Origin: Mactra quadrangularis
Taxonomy: Eukaryota > Mollusca > Bivalvia > Venerida > Mactridae
Assembly: GCA_025267735.1 (NCBI GenBank)
Contig: CM046301.1
Location: 57,927,872-57,991,871, forward strand
Direction of reading: 5' to 3'
Length of the DNA stretch: 64,000 nt
The notes beneath the pieces were generated by a model. The model saw nothing but the letters and a program-made list of their open reading frames with translations, did not search any database and was not told the origin of the DNA. The position numbers were made by a program, and so were the translations under genes. Below are positions 48,493-62,842 of this stretch, one piece after another (position 1 is the first letter of the stretch; every line of letters begins with the position of its first letter).

Positions 48493-51400
48493 CACATCAT
48501 GCTAAGTTCCTTATATAAAAAGGATATGTATTTACTGTTGAAAGAAAACGTCATCTTAAAGTTCGTTAAACATGAAATGAGACATTGATAGAATGGAAAG
48601 TTATTTTGTTACGTTATTCTTAACCACCTATATAAAGGTAAAGTGAACGAACGAGTCTGTGATTCCCGATTTATTTGTAAGATTATTTGTAAAATTTATT
48701 TTTAAAACATCCTATTTAAGATAAATAGGACAAAATCGACTGTTTATTATCAATAATTTTAAAAGATATAAAATTGAACCTTGTATAAGACACATATTTT
48801 TATTTGTATTTATATTTATAAACATCACATAATCGTTCGGTCAGTATAATTCATCCTCGTATGTACGCTCTTATATAAGGTAAAAACATCATGTACTTTA
48901 ATTAACGTGTGTGTTATGTAAGCAGGTTTTTTCATTTGAGAATCCACCTCTCGATCATATTGGGTGAATTAATTTTGACTGCTTTGTTTGTGTTTGTGTG
49001 ATATTTTCGTTCATGTTAGATCCAACAATATTAACCAGAACTTGCAATTTAGGCATGGATACTGTATCATACATAAAACGCCGAGGTTTCCTTTTTAGCT
49101 TAATCGATATAAAATTGCATCAGTATTGTAAAATTACAATGTTTAATATTTCTTGTTATATTTTCCGTATAAGTAATATAATATTAATCATTTATAATAT
49201 CGCAATCACTTTAGTGACGAAGTGATAAAATGTCAGAGTTTAGTTTGTTTATGTGTCTTATTATAAGTTGAAATTCCACTGTATCCTTTTTGTTACCCGT
49301 TTTATAAAATCAATCTTTCAATCAACTTCGAGATCAGATATTTAGTGTTGTGATGTTAATAAAATGAAAAATTGTTCAAGAAAATCAATTGGTGATAAAG
49401 TTTTTCTTTACAAAATATGATAAAATAAGAATGACACAACTACAGGGGTTGACCATGTTAGTCATGTATATAAACACACTTGATAACTATTATAGAGTTC
49501 TGTTGAAATATGACTAAACAAAAATCGATCAATTTATTTTATTCAATTTAATTATAATTTTATTTACCATAGTGTTTCTTGGGTTAACAGTCTTTCAAAT
49601 AAATACATGCTTTCCCTTTGAATACTTCTTAAGATAACATTGTCTAGTAGCCTTATGTGTGCCAACTTCTTGATGATCAACATAATTATATGTTTAGTTC
49701 CTGATTTGTTTAAATGTATTATTCATCTATAAACCGTCTTTTCTAATTATCACTTATATGTTAATAAATGATATATTTAATCAGTCTACACTTCGTTGGT
49801 TTTATGTATATTATTATTTTCGTTATAATCCGGATAAATTAAGAAATAGCTGCTGAAATGAATTTACCATCAGCTCTGGTGTGCCTCTTTTACAACTGTT
49901 TTGGATATGAATATATTAAGCAATCATTAGCTTGTAAAATGCCTATCTTGTAATTATGAAGTGTAAACATGCTCTTCATCTAGAATATTGTCACGTTTGG
50001 TATCGAAGCTTTTACCTTGACATATAGGCGATTCGTAAAGATGGAAAGTAGATCACTCTTTCAAATATTCAAACAACGAGGTTGTTGTATGTATTCATAT
50101 ACAAAGTCCACAAAAATGTCAAGTTGAGATAGTTACTTTCAACTCCCAATCGTAAACAAGTCAGGTAAGTGAGCATTTGAAGGCCTGGTTTAACTAATAA
50201 TGTTTATTTGTCGTCCCATACGTACATAATAAGCATATTGAATTGATTAAATGGTCGCATAAATCTTTTGCTTCATATGACCAATTAGTAGTGTAACAAC
50301 ATTTGGCACTGTAGACCATTCCATATAGTTGTAATGGAGCTGCAAGCATCTGTTATTCAGATCACATATTTCACTAATATGCAACAGTTATTTGATGTTT
50401 TTGTTACATACTCTATATATGCTAATGTAACTAGTGGTGTTCCGCAATGTTCCATTATGGGTCTCTATCTGTTTTTATTTATGTCTAACACATGTTAGCA
50501 GTTGTAAACAATAAGTTATCATTATAAACATACTATATTAGTTTTAGGTCCAAACATATATGGTGCAAAATGCCTTGTCTGGAAATTTACTGTCAGCTAG
50601 TAACTAGTATGTTGATAATAAACTCTAAATATGAGTCTATTACTTTTGGTTCTTAACAAAAGTTAAAAACACATTCTATAATAATTATATATAAATACAA
50701 CAACTTCTTCTACAACATTTGCTTACCATAAACCAGCACTCATACATGTATTTGATAGTATTGCCATTTAAAAAATGCAATGCACGTTAATTTTTCTATA
50801 GCAAGGAAGATTATATCACACGGAATACATACATATAACGTGAATCATGTTGGTATCTAAAACATTAAATGCTTTAACTGTTTACTAGTAAATGTGAGAG
50901 AAGAAATATTTTATGCCATATATGTCGGCGAAGCTGTCTAAGCCAACTGTTGACCTATATTTTTAACTAAAAAATTTGTTCTACCAAACATGTTTGACCA
51001 ATGAAATTCTCTCCCGGTATAGAGAAATGGGTAAAATATATGATACTATTGGTTAGTTGTGATAAACAGGTTCACATCACAGTGTATTATGGGTGACTCA
51101 CTATGCGGATTGATTATATAGTGACAGTATTCGTGTTTCAATGAATTTAATGCATGGTTTTAACTCGCGGCTCAGTCAAAGACGATGAGCTATGTTATAT
51201 GTAAGGTTTTGATTTTCGTTGTATTAAATTCACTGGGTTAAATATATATTTTGTAATTAATAAAGGACCGTTCATTCTTATATAATTACAACCTGAATGA
51301 AATAACAAAATCCGATTGGTCAAAAGTGAACACGTGACCTAAAAAAATGTGCTTTTATTTTCGTATAAACTGCAGTTTTGAATGAATGACGTCATGCCGG

Positions 51401-52905
51401 AACTACTTTCATGACTCAAAAGCTATTTTTAGCGCGTTCCCACGCTATGACGTACAGGTCAATAACTATAATGTCAATGGAAAGTACATGATACACAAAA
51501 CCAATAAGAAAGGTGTAATCAACTTTTATTGAAAGAAATTAAAATGAGTTTAATGTACAATACAATTGTGCACCAATACCGTTCTTTATCTATATTTCAT
51601 AAGATGTAATGTTCCAGGAAGTAAATGATATGCTGAATGCAGAATTAAGAATTAATCTTTAATTTTAACTTAAGCTTCATAGACAGCATTTAAACCATTA
51701 AATGTTTATTTATATTTCTAGCGAATCAGTCTTCTTTTTCAAATGATTTTCATAGCATTGCCCTTCTGAAGTGCATGCTCTAATGGACTGGTATTCATTC
51801 ATATAGATATCTAAATCCTTTGGTTTCCGAGGCATCTAGTTTCACTTTCTTGTCTGAAAACAAACAAAAAAAAACAACGAATAAATGAAGATAAATAAAG
51901 CTTTAAATACCAAGAGTTCGACACATTTAAATTGATCCACAATAAGATAAGTAATCAGTATTTTGGCTGGTCAATTTAGAAAAATGTCATGGCAAACATT
52001 TCAAAATCACTCAAGTTGCCTCTCATCAAAAAAAGAACGTATAACATAATGATATGTACATTGGATAATATGTGTATCTAGTCATAATGATGTAGTATTC
52101 GCAGAAGTGCATGTGTATACTTCATGCATATACATTCTGCATTGAGTAGTGAACAAGATCAAGAATTATAACGTTTATTATCAGACCGGAATGAAAATGC
52201 TTCCAGATTAATATGACCAGACTTTGAATCTATCCTAAGTATCGATCATTTTAAAATGTATATGCGAACATAAAAGCATATAAACCATATAATCTCCGTA
52301 ATTTGGGGATAAATAATAAACATTCACTTACTCGGTACAGATAATAGCTTGTCTTTCCATCCAATGTCTTGACATGTAAATTTCCTGACTCGGACTGACT
52401 GCTTTTAAAAGTTATCATCAAGTGATCCAAATTTCTGTAGTAAACTTTCTCATTCTAATTAGATAACACAGCCTCAGATGCTATTCAACTCGGAAAAATG
52501 TACATCCAACAACCGCTCATTTGTAATCACTGGTGGTTTCAACGAGTTGACATATTAATTTAGGTCACAACTTGCATCATAAACTCACGTGTTCTTCGTA
52601 AAAACATGAAACTTGTTAAACCGTTTAAAAGAGTTACACAATAGCGTACCACCTCTCATGTGTTTTTTTATTAAAAATAAACTCAATGCATGTTCATTTC
52701 TATGTATCATTCATGCCGTTATGTCCGAAAACAATGAAAAACTGCATCCAATCGAAGAAAAAAATGGCCGACGGTTGGCATTAAAAAACTGTTAACCGAA
52801 TGAAATTAATGCGCACTATTACGCATTATTGCGTAATTTGGCTCTACGCATTAGAAAATAGGTCTTTATTCTTACGCAAATTTCGCAAAAAATGGTTGTA
52901 ATTAT
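48493..52905. other. Intergenic region between gene B and gene C
   Basis: AT-rich with no supported gene. Short open frames (48998-49225, 52613-52795) show no family motif or splice partners. A CACGTGACC/TGACGTCATGCC stretch near 51330-51395 looks like part of another inverted element, but I could not find its partner. Confidence 0.45.
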
Positions 52906-53066
52906 AAGGAATGAATGTATAGAAACTGACTTTCATCGAAAAATAAACGTCATTTTGGTGATAGCTAATTTCAGCATAAAGGCCTTCGGCCTTTATGCAA
53001 ATTAGCTATCGCCAAAAGTGACGTTTATTTTTCGATGAAAGTCAGTTTCTATACATTCATTCCTTA
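52906..53066. repeat. 161-bp near-perfect palindrome
   Basis: Arms of about 78 nt start AAGGAATGAATGTATAGAAA and end with its inverse, around the centre AAGGCCTTCGGCCTT (about 52981-52995). Few mismatches, so it is recent or maintained. It lies about 560 bp upstream of the gene C promoter block. Confidence 0.85.
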
Positions 53067-53464
53067 AATCTTATAATGCATGGTATGTAACTCATTTGTT
53101 TCTTTATGTCTCGCCACCAATACAATGGACCATAAAGGAACTGCATGTTAAGACCAGATCTTATTTTGTGTCATTCGGAAACATGTAATGGGACTAGATT
53201 TTGATGTTGTCTCAATAAAATTAATACGATTATATGTAATCTTATGCCTGCAGACATATATCAATCGATCTAATTTTCATAAAATTAAATCATAAAAATC
53301 TATATTTCTTGAAAACGATAAAATATTTAAACATAAACATAAAAACGAAATTATCGTAAAAATAAAAATATATTTTCTCAACATGTCAGTATATGAGCTC
53401 TGTATTCAATTATATTTATATCTTAGATCAAATCTATATGTAATACAAAGGGATGTACTTTGTA

Positions 53465-53810
53465 GTATACATGTCGAACTACAAATGCTCGAGTAGTACG
53501 TACATGATTTCATATTTTTATCAGCAATTCTTGTGACACAATTTTAAATCAGATAACATAATTATTATGATACATATAAACATTTAATCTTTGTGTGTTT
53601 GACTTAAGCTATCATTTACACACATGTTAACTGTATACCAAATCTATCGATACATAAAACGTAAATAAGAAAAAAATAACAATTAAATTTGGATTATTTT
53701 TGTAATGAATAATACGGTTTAACAGTATAAAGAAAGTAGGCGGAAGTCACTTCCGGTTTGAACAGTGTTTAAATTAGAAAGGGAAACAACGCAAGTGGCG
53801 AATGTAACAG
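53465..53810 (+). promoter_or_regulatory. Promoter and non-coding first exon of gene C
   Basis: Homologous to 16660-17038 over its whole length. The core reads AAAGTAGGCGGAAGTCACTT then CCGGTTT, giving an ETS-type ACTTCCGG (53748-53755). It continues to GAAAGGGAAAC (53777-53787), an exact fit to the IRF/ISRE pattern GAAANNGAAAC, then AAGTGGCGAATGTAACAG and a GTAAGA donor at 53811. The CRE of gene B (TGACGTCA) is AAGTCACT here. The likely next exon starts at 54404 after TGTTTCAG. Confidence 0.7.
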
Positions 53811-53974
53811 GTAAGATTACATCATTTATTTTTTTCAAATATTTTTAAAACTAACTGATCATCATTTCGTTTGAACACAGAGAGTAGGTATTGGGGAAAC
53901 ATATCTTTCAACTGTTTTTAACAAGTTTCCAAATTTTATTCTTAATTTTACTTAAATGTAGCATAGACTCTGGA

Positions 53975-54175
53975 ATTTTAGCTCATCTGAGCACAAGGTG
54001 GTTAAGGTGAGCTATTGTTGGGAGTCTGTATGACCTTCATACGTGCGTAAGTGCATTTTGTAAAACAACATCATGACTACAAGTACCAATTTGACATTAG
54101 GCATCATCTAAACATCTTTTACAAAGAATTTCAAGTTATGCCGAGCGGGTCGATATTGACCCCGCCCAAGGGTTA
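53975..54175. repeat. Remnant of a common interspersed repeat in gene C intron 1
   Basis: TTTTAGCTCATCTGAGCACA and GGTTAAGGTGAGCTATTG resemble the start of a widespread molluscan repeat as I remember it, followed by a TCATACGTGCGTAAGTG-type stretch. Boundaries are not visible. Confidence 0.3.
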
Positions 54176-54455
54176 ACATTCTAAAAAAGAAAATGTTAAA
54201 ACTCTATTTCTCTTATACTGTTAGCATAGGGCTTAAATACTTGGTGTGTTACATCACCATACGATCCTTTACAGAAATGTGTTCAAAATAAACTCTGGAA
54301 ATGATTTATGCCGCGCGTTAGAAGATATAGGTTTTACGAACAGTAATATAAGGAATTTTGTAAAATCTTTTTCACAAGAAACAAAATTTGGAAATTGTTT
54401 CAGTTGTGCAATCAAACGTGAAAGGGATAACAGAAAATAAAATACGTGTTTAAGA

Positions 54456-57400
54456 ATGGCTTGGTTTCGTGAAATGTTTGTGTCAAAAGACAAGGTAAAT
54501 ATTTCTAATGTGTTCTATTTATTAGTTAAGTTACATTACGTTGATGGGAAGAAGTCAGATGCTAGTGAATTTATATATAGTTTATGTTTGAACACTCGTT
54601 TTATCAAGTGTTTTATTATTTAACGCTACGACAGTTGTATGATTTACATGTTGTTCATCAGGTATGTTATAACTGTTTCAATTATCAAAAGATATAATTG
54701 TTTCCTGATCTTCCGACGTATAGTCCACTACTGTAAGGTAGAATGGTTTGTTCTGATATTTATGGCGTTATTATCTTAACTATTTCATAATAGCATGTTC
54801 TTAAAAACTCTTATTGAAATGCCAAGACCTCAAAGCCACGGATTTTATACAGCTAATAAACGGATATAAATTAGAAAACGTTACAAATTTTCATCTAACT
54901 AATCGTAAGAATACGCACTTTCCTAACTGGCGTGTGAAAGCCCTTAAGGTTTTCTACAAAAATACTTAAGAGTGTCCATAGAGGTTCAAAATTTACATAA
55001 AGTTATATGTACGACGTTGAAATATTGTATTGAAAGAGCTTTCATTTAACTCGTGACCTCAAAGCCACAATTATTTTCACGGTTTTATACAGCTAAAACT
55101 GACAGTGTTAAATATTTTATACCATATATCCGTACAATCTGGTGCACAGATCAGTGGCTTGGCTTCATTAGAGTCCTCTTGTGTCGATAATTTAATTGAT
55201 TTTCAATAGGTCATGTTTTGATAATTGATATTTTTGTCTAAATGGTTGTTTAATTGTGCATTTATTATTTTTTATACTTAGCTGTTAGGCGAAAATGATG
55301 TATGTTTTACACTAACTATCAATCGTTCATTATACACGTGTACATGTGCATGATGAAAATGCCGGTATATTACTGTATTTTCCGAAGACTGTTTGTTTGA
55401 ATGGCTTATAATAGTAATACATATTTACTCGTGGACATTATTGTGACTGTACATCCGAAATGTTTGAATGTATTATACAAAATATAAATTCATTCTTTCA
55501 GACGTCATATAATTCTCTAGATGAAATAGCAAACGTTTTGCAGGTTGGTATACAATACTCAAAATTTGATAACAACGTAAGAAGGTTTAAAAATTGTAAA
55601 TATAACCCAGGACTTTGACGTATATGGTTTAATAACTCTAAGCAGAAAATGCAGTAATAAAAGAACAATGTATGTAGATGACTAGTAGTATATATATTGA
55701 ACTGAGATTTTTGGATATTAATTCCTTTGAATTAAAGTCAATATACCAAAACAAACACAGTATTCGTACGTATACATAAATGACTCTTACATATGATAAG
55801 TTGTTATCTGTAGTCAACAAATTGAATCATTGGAATAGTTTGTTAACGCTCAATAGAATTTAATAATTGGTAATATTAGTTATAAAGTAGTTAAAATGTC
55901 AGATTGTTTTTCTATCAAGAAAGAGGCGTATAGCATATATTATACTTTCTGATTGTTATGTTATCTTAGCCGACAAGCGACTATTAGAAAATTCTTATGA
56001 TAGAACGCATGTGTTTTTTTATACATTTTGTCATTTATTAGTTAGTGCAATTCTTTGTAAACGGTATTTTCGAGTTAATACCAGAATTTCCATCATTTCT
56101 TTATAGAGCGTAATTCATTGCGCTGAATTTCATTTGAAACTCCGCCTACACTTGTAGTACATAATTTATCATTCGACTATGTCAATTTTTAAGATTTGTA
56201 CTATTTATGTTGGTTTTGTTTTCAGATTTAGAAACAATGATACTCCACTATTATAATATTTTTGTCGCATGTTTCCATTGTCACACTGATTCCGTTTATA
56301 GTCGTGTCTAAAGACACCTAGTATTGCTCACTTGCAAACAATACATGTAAGCATACTGCCATTTCACATTTGTTCACGTATCAACTATTTATATGTTAGA
56401 ACATGTTTTATAACTTACTTTAAAAAATAATTCAATCTTTTTTAGAACTTGTTTAAAAGACACCATGACGATCTTGGAATCATGCAAAGTGCAATACTTG
56501 CACAGATGGCAGTGATTGATTTATTGAAGACCGAAAATGGTAAATATAATATTGTTTTACCGTTTGTCCTTATGCCTTTAGTGAGTATACACTAACACTA
56601 TTAAATATTTATAGTTGATTATTTATTATATCGACCATCCCTTAACGATTGCCTTGTGCACATTCCAGAGGTAAATTTTAAGTCCAAATTTATTTTGTCA
56701 ATTTTATACAAATTTATTGCAATGGCCATTAGGAAAGTCAGATATTTTAATGCTTTAGAAAGATTAAATTAATGTGAATAATTATCGTCAGGTACTTCTT
56801 ATTTACATCACATAATTTGTCGGAAATATTTTGTTGATGTTACATTCAAATCTTAAAAATTCATGGCGATAATATAAAAGGTACTTTTCAAATCCATGTT
56901 CACTTTATAACTTAGGCATAAGTTTGTCTTGACACAGTAGTTTTAGTTTGAGTTAATTTTAAGATTTTAGGTAATTGGCCTATGAATCTATATACATACA
57001 TACATAAAGATAAATGTGCACGCAATCTATACATACGAATGCAATCGTATATTAAAGAAAGTACAACAATGTATTTGCAAACGGCAGTGCAATTTAAATG
57101 CATAGGATGTTAATACATAAATTCAATACATCCAGATTGTAGGAGTGCAAGAAATACATATACTATACATGTTTTATATTGCAGTATATGTCATTGATGG
57201 TAAACAACTACGTGAAAATCATTACGCATATTTATCAAAGAGGGAAAAGCAATTAACTTGATAAAAAATATGTTATCTCGTCAGCCAAAACGTTGATATA
57301 TATATATCATCATTAGAGGTCAACAACTGTACTATTACTTTAAATGAAATTTGAATATTCGCAAGATCACACAAAATGTTTAAACTAAATATCACAATAC

Positions 57401-60400
57401 AATGACAAAATGGTTTATCGATAATATTATAATACTCTTCTTAAATCATGTGGGTGGAGTATGTTTCTCCAAGTTTAGTAATATCATGCAAACTGTTCGA
57501 TGGGAACAGTATGTCAATGAAGTAAACTTAGATCTCTTGTTTGATGTTATAAAATCCTATAAACTACACTACGGGTTATATGATTAACCTTTTCTGTTCT
57601 CTATGGTCTACCATTTTACATTAATAGCATGATTCTTCTATAGTATTAGGGGAAATCACTTTATGATGTTTTCTCAATTTCTTTCAGCCAATCAAAAAGA
57701 TATCGATGAACATTTTAAAATTACACGCCAAGTTGGTTTCAAAACGTTAGATGATTTGATGGTATGTACTGCTTTTGCAAGTGTATCAACGAATACTTAT
57801 AATTTGTAATAGCATAAAAATTGTGAAGTAAAAGTACAAAAAAACATTTGAAAACTTATATTCATTATTTATTCCACTAGTGCACAGAAAACCCCTAAGA
57901 CAGAAAAATATAACAGTTTAACTGTATAGTTTATGACTGTTTTGTTACATTCAAACCGATAACATTTCAAACATTTGTGCGATATAACGGTAAGAAATGT
58001 TAAGACTTCTAGCAGATATTTTGTTTTATATACATAGTTTATGCATCTTGCACAAACTAATACTCTGAGCTACAGAAGCATTGTCTTAATATTTTTTTAA
58101 AACATGTCTGTTTGCATTGACAAGCTTTTATGTTTTTATAGTTTGCATATGCTGTTTTTATTTAATACCACTGTTGAATAATAAACTCAGCACTATTATT
58201 CAATAGCTTGTATCTATTTCAGATAAGCCAGTTAGGACAGGTAACATGTGCTGATCAAGGCTCAATCGCAATAAAGGATTGGTTATGTTATTTTATAGAA
58301 CAATCTGGAACTAAGCTTCCGCCTGCCTTTACGTTACTCCGGAAAGGTATTAGTAATAAGAAAGCCCATACTGCACCTAATATTGGTGAACACATGCACT
58401 TATACTCTATCGAGTTACAGAAAACTTTAGATAAAGTGGAAAAAGATATTGTTGATATTGAAAAGTTGTTTCACCAAGATCATAACTTTCAAAATAAAGA
58501 ATATATTATAGTGGATAGTGAATGCAGTAGAGAGTTTCAACAAGATGCTTCAGATAATGGTATAGACCAACATCTTATTGACGATTTAGAGAAGCTTAAA
58601 CAAACCAATCGTTTGGAATGTGAAAGAATTGAAAAGATGTGGCTGGAATTGGAAAATAACCTAAAAGAATTTATTATTGATTCGAAGAACACGAAAGAAA
58701 ATGATCATTCTGGTAAGGCTTTATAAATTCCACTTGATTTTATTCTGTTAATGATTACAATATACCAGTAATAACCTTTAATAACATGAGAACCACCATC
58801 ATTTTATTTTCTTAATTCCGAATATTTAGTCAACACAAGAAGATTGAAGAGCGTAAAAATAAAGAATAAATGGCAGAAAATGATGGTTGAAAAAATAATT
58901 AAACATCGAATAAACTTATTTGTTTGTAACTTGTCTGTAAAACCAAGTGTCAAAATCTGACTGGACTTATTATTGAATTGTAAGCAGTAACGTATCCAAA
59001 TCAATGTCGATGTTTAAATGTTGCATTTTGTATTTTTGTCATGCTTATTGATACCTCTTTGCATTTGTCCACAGCGAATCAATTACCAAATCAACAAAGT
59101 GTAGACACACAACGTTCCGAAGATATGAGTTCTCTTCGTCAACCCAAAAACACATGTCGAGATAGGATACAAAGAATCGATGACTTGAGTAAAGATACTC
59201 GAGGAAGTGACACCAGTCAACCTCAGACCGAGGAAAAGGACGGCGTACAGGTTATGGGTTCGCATGTTCATTCGAAATTCCCCTTGAAGAACACATGTCG
59301 AGATAGAATACAAAGAATAGATGACTCGAATACAGGTCTTCGAAGAGGCGACTCAAGTCGACTACAGACTGAGAAAACAGACAACGCACAGGTAATGGTA
59401 TCGCATGTTCGTTTATGTCACTTAGAACACTTGTCCAGGTAGGATACGGTATTGTTTATTTATCATCTAATTTTTCTATTTTTCGTGTAACTCGTTGTTC
59501 TAATTCCATGCATCGTAGATCTACAGTTGTAGATCCTTATATATTAGTAAAAATAGGTCCATTATATTTGATAAGCACAAATCAATAGGCGCAACAATTT
59601 CATGGCGACGTATCTATATTTCTAAGAAGTTGATTAATTTCTATTTATAACACATTTTTATTTTTACATAACAGAAATACTACACGTCCTTGCCGTGACT
59701 TTGCTTGTCTCTATTTTCAGCGATGCTGTAATTTTTTCGCAATAAATTATATTGCAAGTGTGATGTTTTTATGTAATGTTGTAAATATATATCCTCACTT
59801 AATTTTCCCTCACGTTCATAACATAAAAATCGCGTCCTTGATAAGCAATTTGCCAATCCATATCCGTTGTTTAAAGCACCTGGGCGACCAACAAGTTGCA
59901 CGGATTCTTTCTAATTTTCAAATCTTATGTCAGCATTTTCTAAACTTTAATGATATATGATAATTTTCTATACTAGCAATTTCAAGTGATATCAGTTGTC
60001 TATCAAATTTCCCAACATATTTAAATATACCGCATAAACTTTACGCAACGTCAAATGGTGTCATAATTTGGTTTTGTTGGTGTTAATTGATTAAAACCGA
60101 GAAATAAGAAGCAAAAGTTGAAGAGACATGTGCTTTACTGAGAAATATTTGTACAGTCCTTTCAAGAAGGAAATAGTATGACTATAGTCCAAAGACAACC
60201 TTGATGTTGATAGGTTTCCTTAAAATGCTATGGAAAGCCATTCTGGCATGAAAATTTGTTTTGCTAAATTACATTTACTAATGATAAATGCGAAATGACA
60301 TTTGCCAATGATTATTGTGAAATGCAATTTGCTAAATGACATTTGCTAATGATACATAATGCGAAATGCAATTTGCGAAATGACATTTGCTAATGATTAT

Positions 60401-62842
60401 TGTGAAATGCAATTTGCGAAATGTCATTATCATACTGTATGCGCTTCTTACAATGGATGACCAGCAAATTGAAGCATGTATCTATGGAAAGCCATTCTGT
60501 CATGCAAATTGCAATTTGCTAAATGACATTTGCTTATGATAAAAGCAAAATGCAATTTTCGAAATGACATTGCCCATAATTATTGTGAAATGCAATTTGA
60601 GAAATGCCAATTGCAATTTGCTAAATGACATTTGCTAATGATAAATGCGAAATGCAGTTTACTACCTACCTTTCTGGAAGACAGCGGCCTGACTGATGGT
60701 GGAAATTGTTCTTAAATAACCTTGTGCCAATGAATAAGTCATTTCGCATTTGTTATTTCGCAAATAGCAATTCGCATAGCAGAATAGCTATTCGCATGGA
60801 AAATGGCGTTCCATAAAATACATTTATCATTTGTTGTTAACATGAATGTAGTTTCAGGCAATTGGTGATTCAAAATCACGTACTGACGATCATCTAGTCA
60901 AAACGATTATCAAAACTATGAAGGTAGGTAAAACATTATCAAAGCTAGATTAATATAATTCTAATTGTTCTTTCACTTGCCATGTGTTAAGTGTAGGATT
61001 TAAAAAAAGTCTGAAATTCAGAACGAATTACGAGTGCACACTGCTTTTTTTAATATTGGATAAGTTCACCAAGAGAGAAAATGCAGACATTCAAGTAAAG
61101 TCGTGACGGTCCTATGTTATATTATAATGATTATATTGTAATATGTTGTCAGAGTAGTTAATACGTGTGTTTTATACTTGTAAATAATAACTGTGTGGCC
61201 TCAAAGGGTTACTGTGTGACTCTTATTATGATTGGTAATAACATATAGCTACGATGCCAAGAAACCATTATTTTATGCCCCTGTCCTTTTTGTGAAATGT
61301 ACCTCATCATCGTTAAATTTTATGGAAACGATGATGAAACAACGATTAAACAATCACATTAAATTTTAAAGTTGTATTTTTCCTATAAGATTTAGAATAT
61401 GTTATGTGATGTTTATTGTTCTTTTTGTACAAACCTCTTTTAGGAAATGAGTGATATCCGTCAGACAACTGTTGCAGTGATGCGGAATACAATAAGTAAA
61501 ATGGATGAACTACTTCAATACATAAAAGGTAAACTATAAAGACGAAGTTCAATGATAGCTAGCAGTTTACGATTACAATGAACTTAATTATTTACTGTAT
61601 TTTACTGATATAATACACTTTTATACTAAAATAAATGCAACACTTATAATGTAATATGTAAGATGTTTTAAGAATGTTATATCAGGTACAGTTCATATTT
61701 CCTCATCTGTCAAAGTTTAGATACTTCAACGGTGATTGGATACACACTATCACAATATTACTAGTGTTAGACCTGAACCACGAAGTCACCGTGAAATTAT
61801 TCATGTTTTGACCGTTGAGAAAAACGAATGTCTATGTTTGTCATGCTGTTTCTGCAAGTTGTTTGTGCGAATATAAATTTTACTTTTTGATATGACCAAG
61901 ACGCAACCCAATCTGATTAAAACCCGATCTAAAATTTTACCGCTCGCATACTCGCTAATTTAGATCTGGCCTTTTCCAAACGAAGGTCACGTTCAGTTGA
62001 CCTTTTATCATCATAATATTCATGACGAAATTGTTATGATACGTAACTTGTTTACATCGTCTACGTCATGCAATTAGAAATGAGCCACCCAATCGCAGAC
62101 TGTGAATAATACCGCTGTTAAATTAGCATGCAAACATAGGTCTAAAAATAGAAATTACGAAATCAAAATGTGATTAATAGTGTTTTCGTCTAGATGAAAG
62201 CTACGCATTGATTGGTCGACACAAAGTTCATCTCGACGTGACCTTGTATTGACTAAGTAGAGATCCAGTACGACAACACTCTACAGGATCTCTGTTTACG
62301 GAGATTGGACGCAACCTGAATACATAACAGTCGTGTTTTCCTAGCAGACAATGATGGTGCGATACTCAATCCTTTTTTAACTCTACCCTGTATGAAACAA
62401 AACCGCAATTTATTTCATTCGTAAATATTACAAGTATGTCAATCATCTCTTTAATGTTTCGCTAATACGTGACATGGGTTTACATGCATTGATAAGCCTG
62501 TAATAGGGGCAAATCACGAGATTTAAATCTCTCGGAGTCTGGCAATTATCCAATAATAAGAGACCACAACGCTATTTCCTGCGATGTATTTGATGTGATT
62601 AAACTAACATGTTTATTGGTCAAAACATAGTTGTAACGGTGCTTGTTTGCCTTCTCGAATTTGTTATGTTTTAGAGCGCATGAACGTCATTTTGTGTTTC
62701 GTTACTTAGCATATTGTCAGAGTTAAAGCATTATGACATATTGTATCATATTTGGTCTTTTACAGTGAGTCAAAACCAGGGTCGTTGTGAAAATACTTCA
62801 CCGGAAAGCGACGATGTTATTCCCTCGTGTCATGATTGGATG
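54456..62842 (+). CDS. Gene C: family member, first ten exons (3' end beyond the window)
   Basis: A 5' exon begins at 54404. Coding exons: 54456-54494 (MAWFREMFVSKDK), 55502-55543, 56446-56539, 57688-57761, 58223-58712, 59075-59391, 60858-60923, 61444-61528 and 62766-62842. Phases agree throughout and give 428 residues. Gly2 is absent, so this paralogue lacks the myristoylation context of A and B. Residues 28-58 are the helical module (NLFKRHHDDL ... AQ), 60-83 the linker ending LDDLM, and 84-246 a coiled-coil exon (LQKTLDKVEKDIVDIEKL; LEKLKQTNRLECERIEKMW). Residues 248-352 are a polar exon with an internal duplication. Then a second short exon, helix (EMSDIRQTTVAVMRNTI) and linker follow, as in gene B. 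By analogy a coiled-coil exon and the alpha/beta domain should follow downstream. Function unknown. Confidence 0.75.
59148..59429 (+). repeat. 141-bp tandem duplication spanning an exon end of gene C
   Basis: The block with KNTCRDRIQRIDD occurs twice at a 141-bp period (47 codons). The copy runs past the exon end: CAGGTTATGGGTTCGCATG (59248) in the first unit is exonic, while its equivalent CAGGTAATGGTATCGCATG (59389) holds the donor. The first copy thus keeps a potential in-frame donor at 59251. Confidence 0.85.
60229..60830. repeat. AATTTGC/AAATGACATTTGC repeat block with inverted ends
   Basis: Many degenerate copies of GCAATTTGCGAAATGACA and TTTGCTAATGATAAATGC fill the interval. The ends TATGGAAAGCCATTCTGG (60229) and ATGGCGTTCCATA (about 60803-60815) are imperfect inverses, and an inner copy TATGGAAAGCCATTCTG starts at 60483. 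Probably a MITE with internal repeat growth. Its right end is about 40 bp before the exon at 60858. Confidence 0.6.

Noticed and set aside
51290..51400. A possible regulatory element with CACGTGACC and TGACGTCATG
   Set aside because: No gene start nearby and no second copy found; it may be part of an unrecognised transposon.
54246..54440. Separate 64-residue frame just before the gene C start exon
   Set aside because: It overlaps the acceptor at 54403 and has no equivalent in A or B; treated as intron and 5' UTR.
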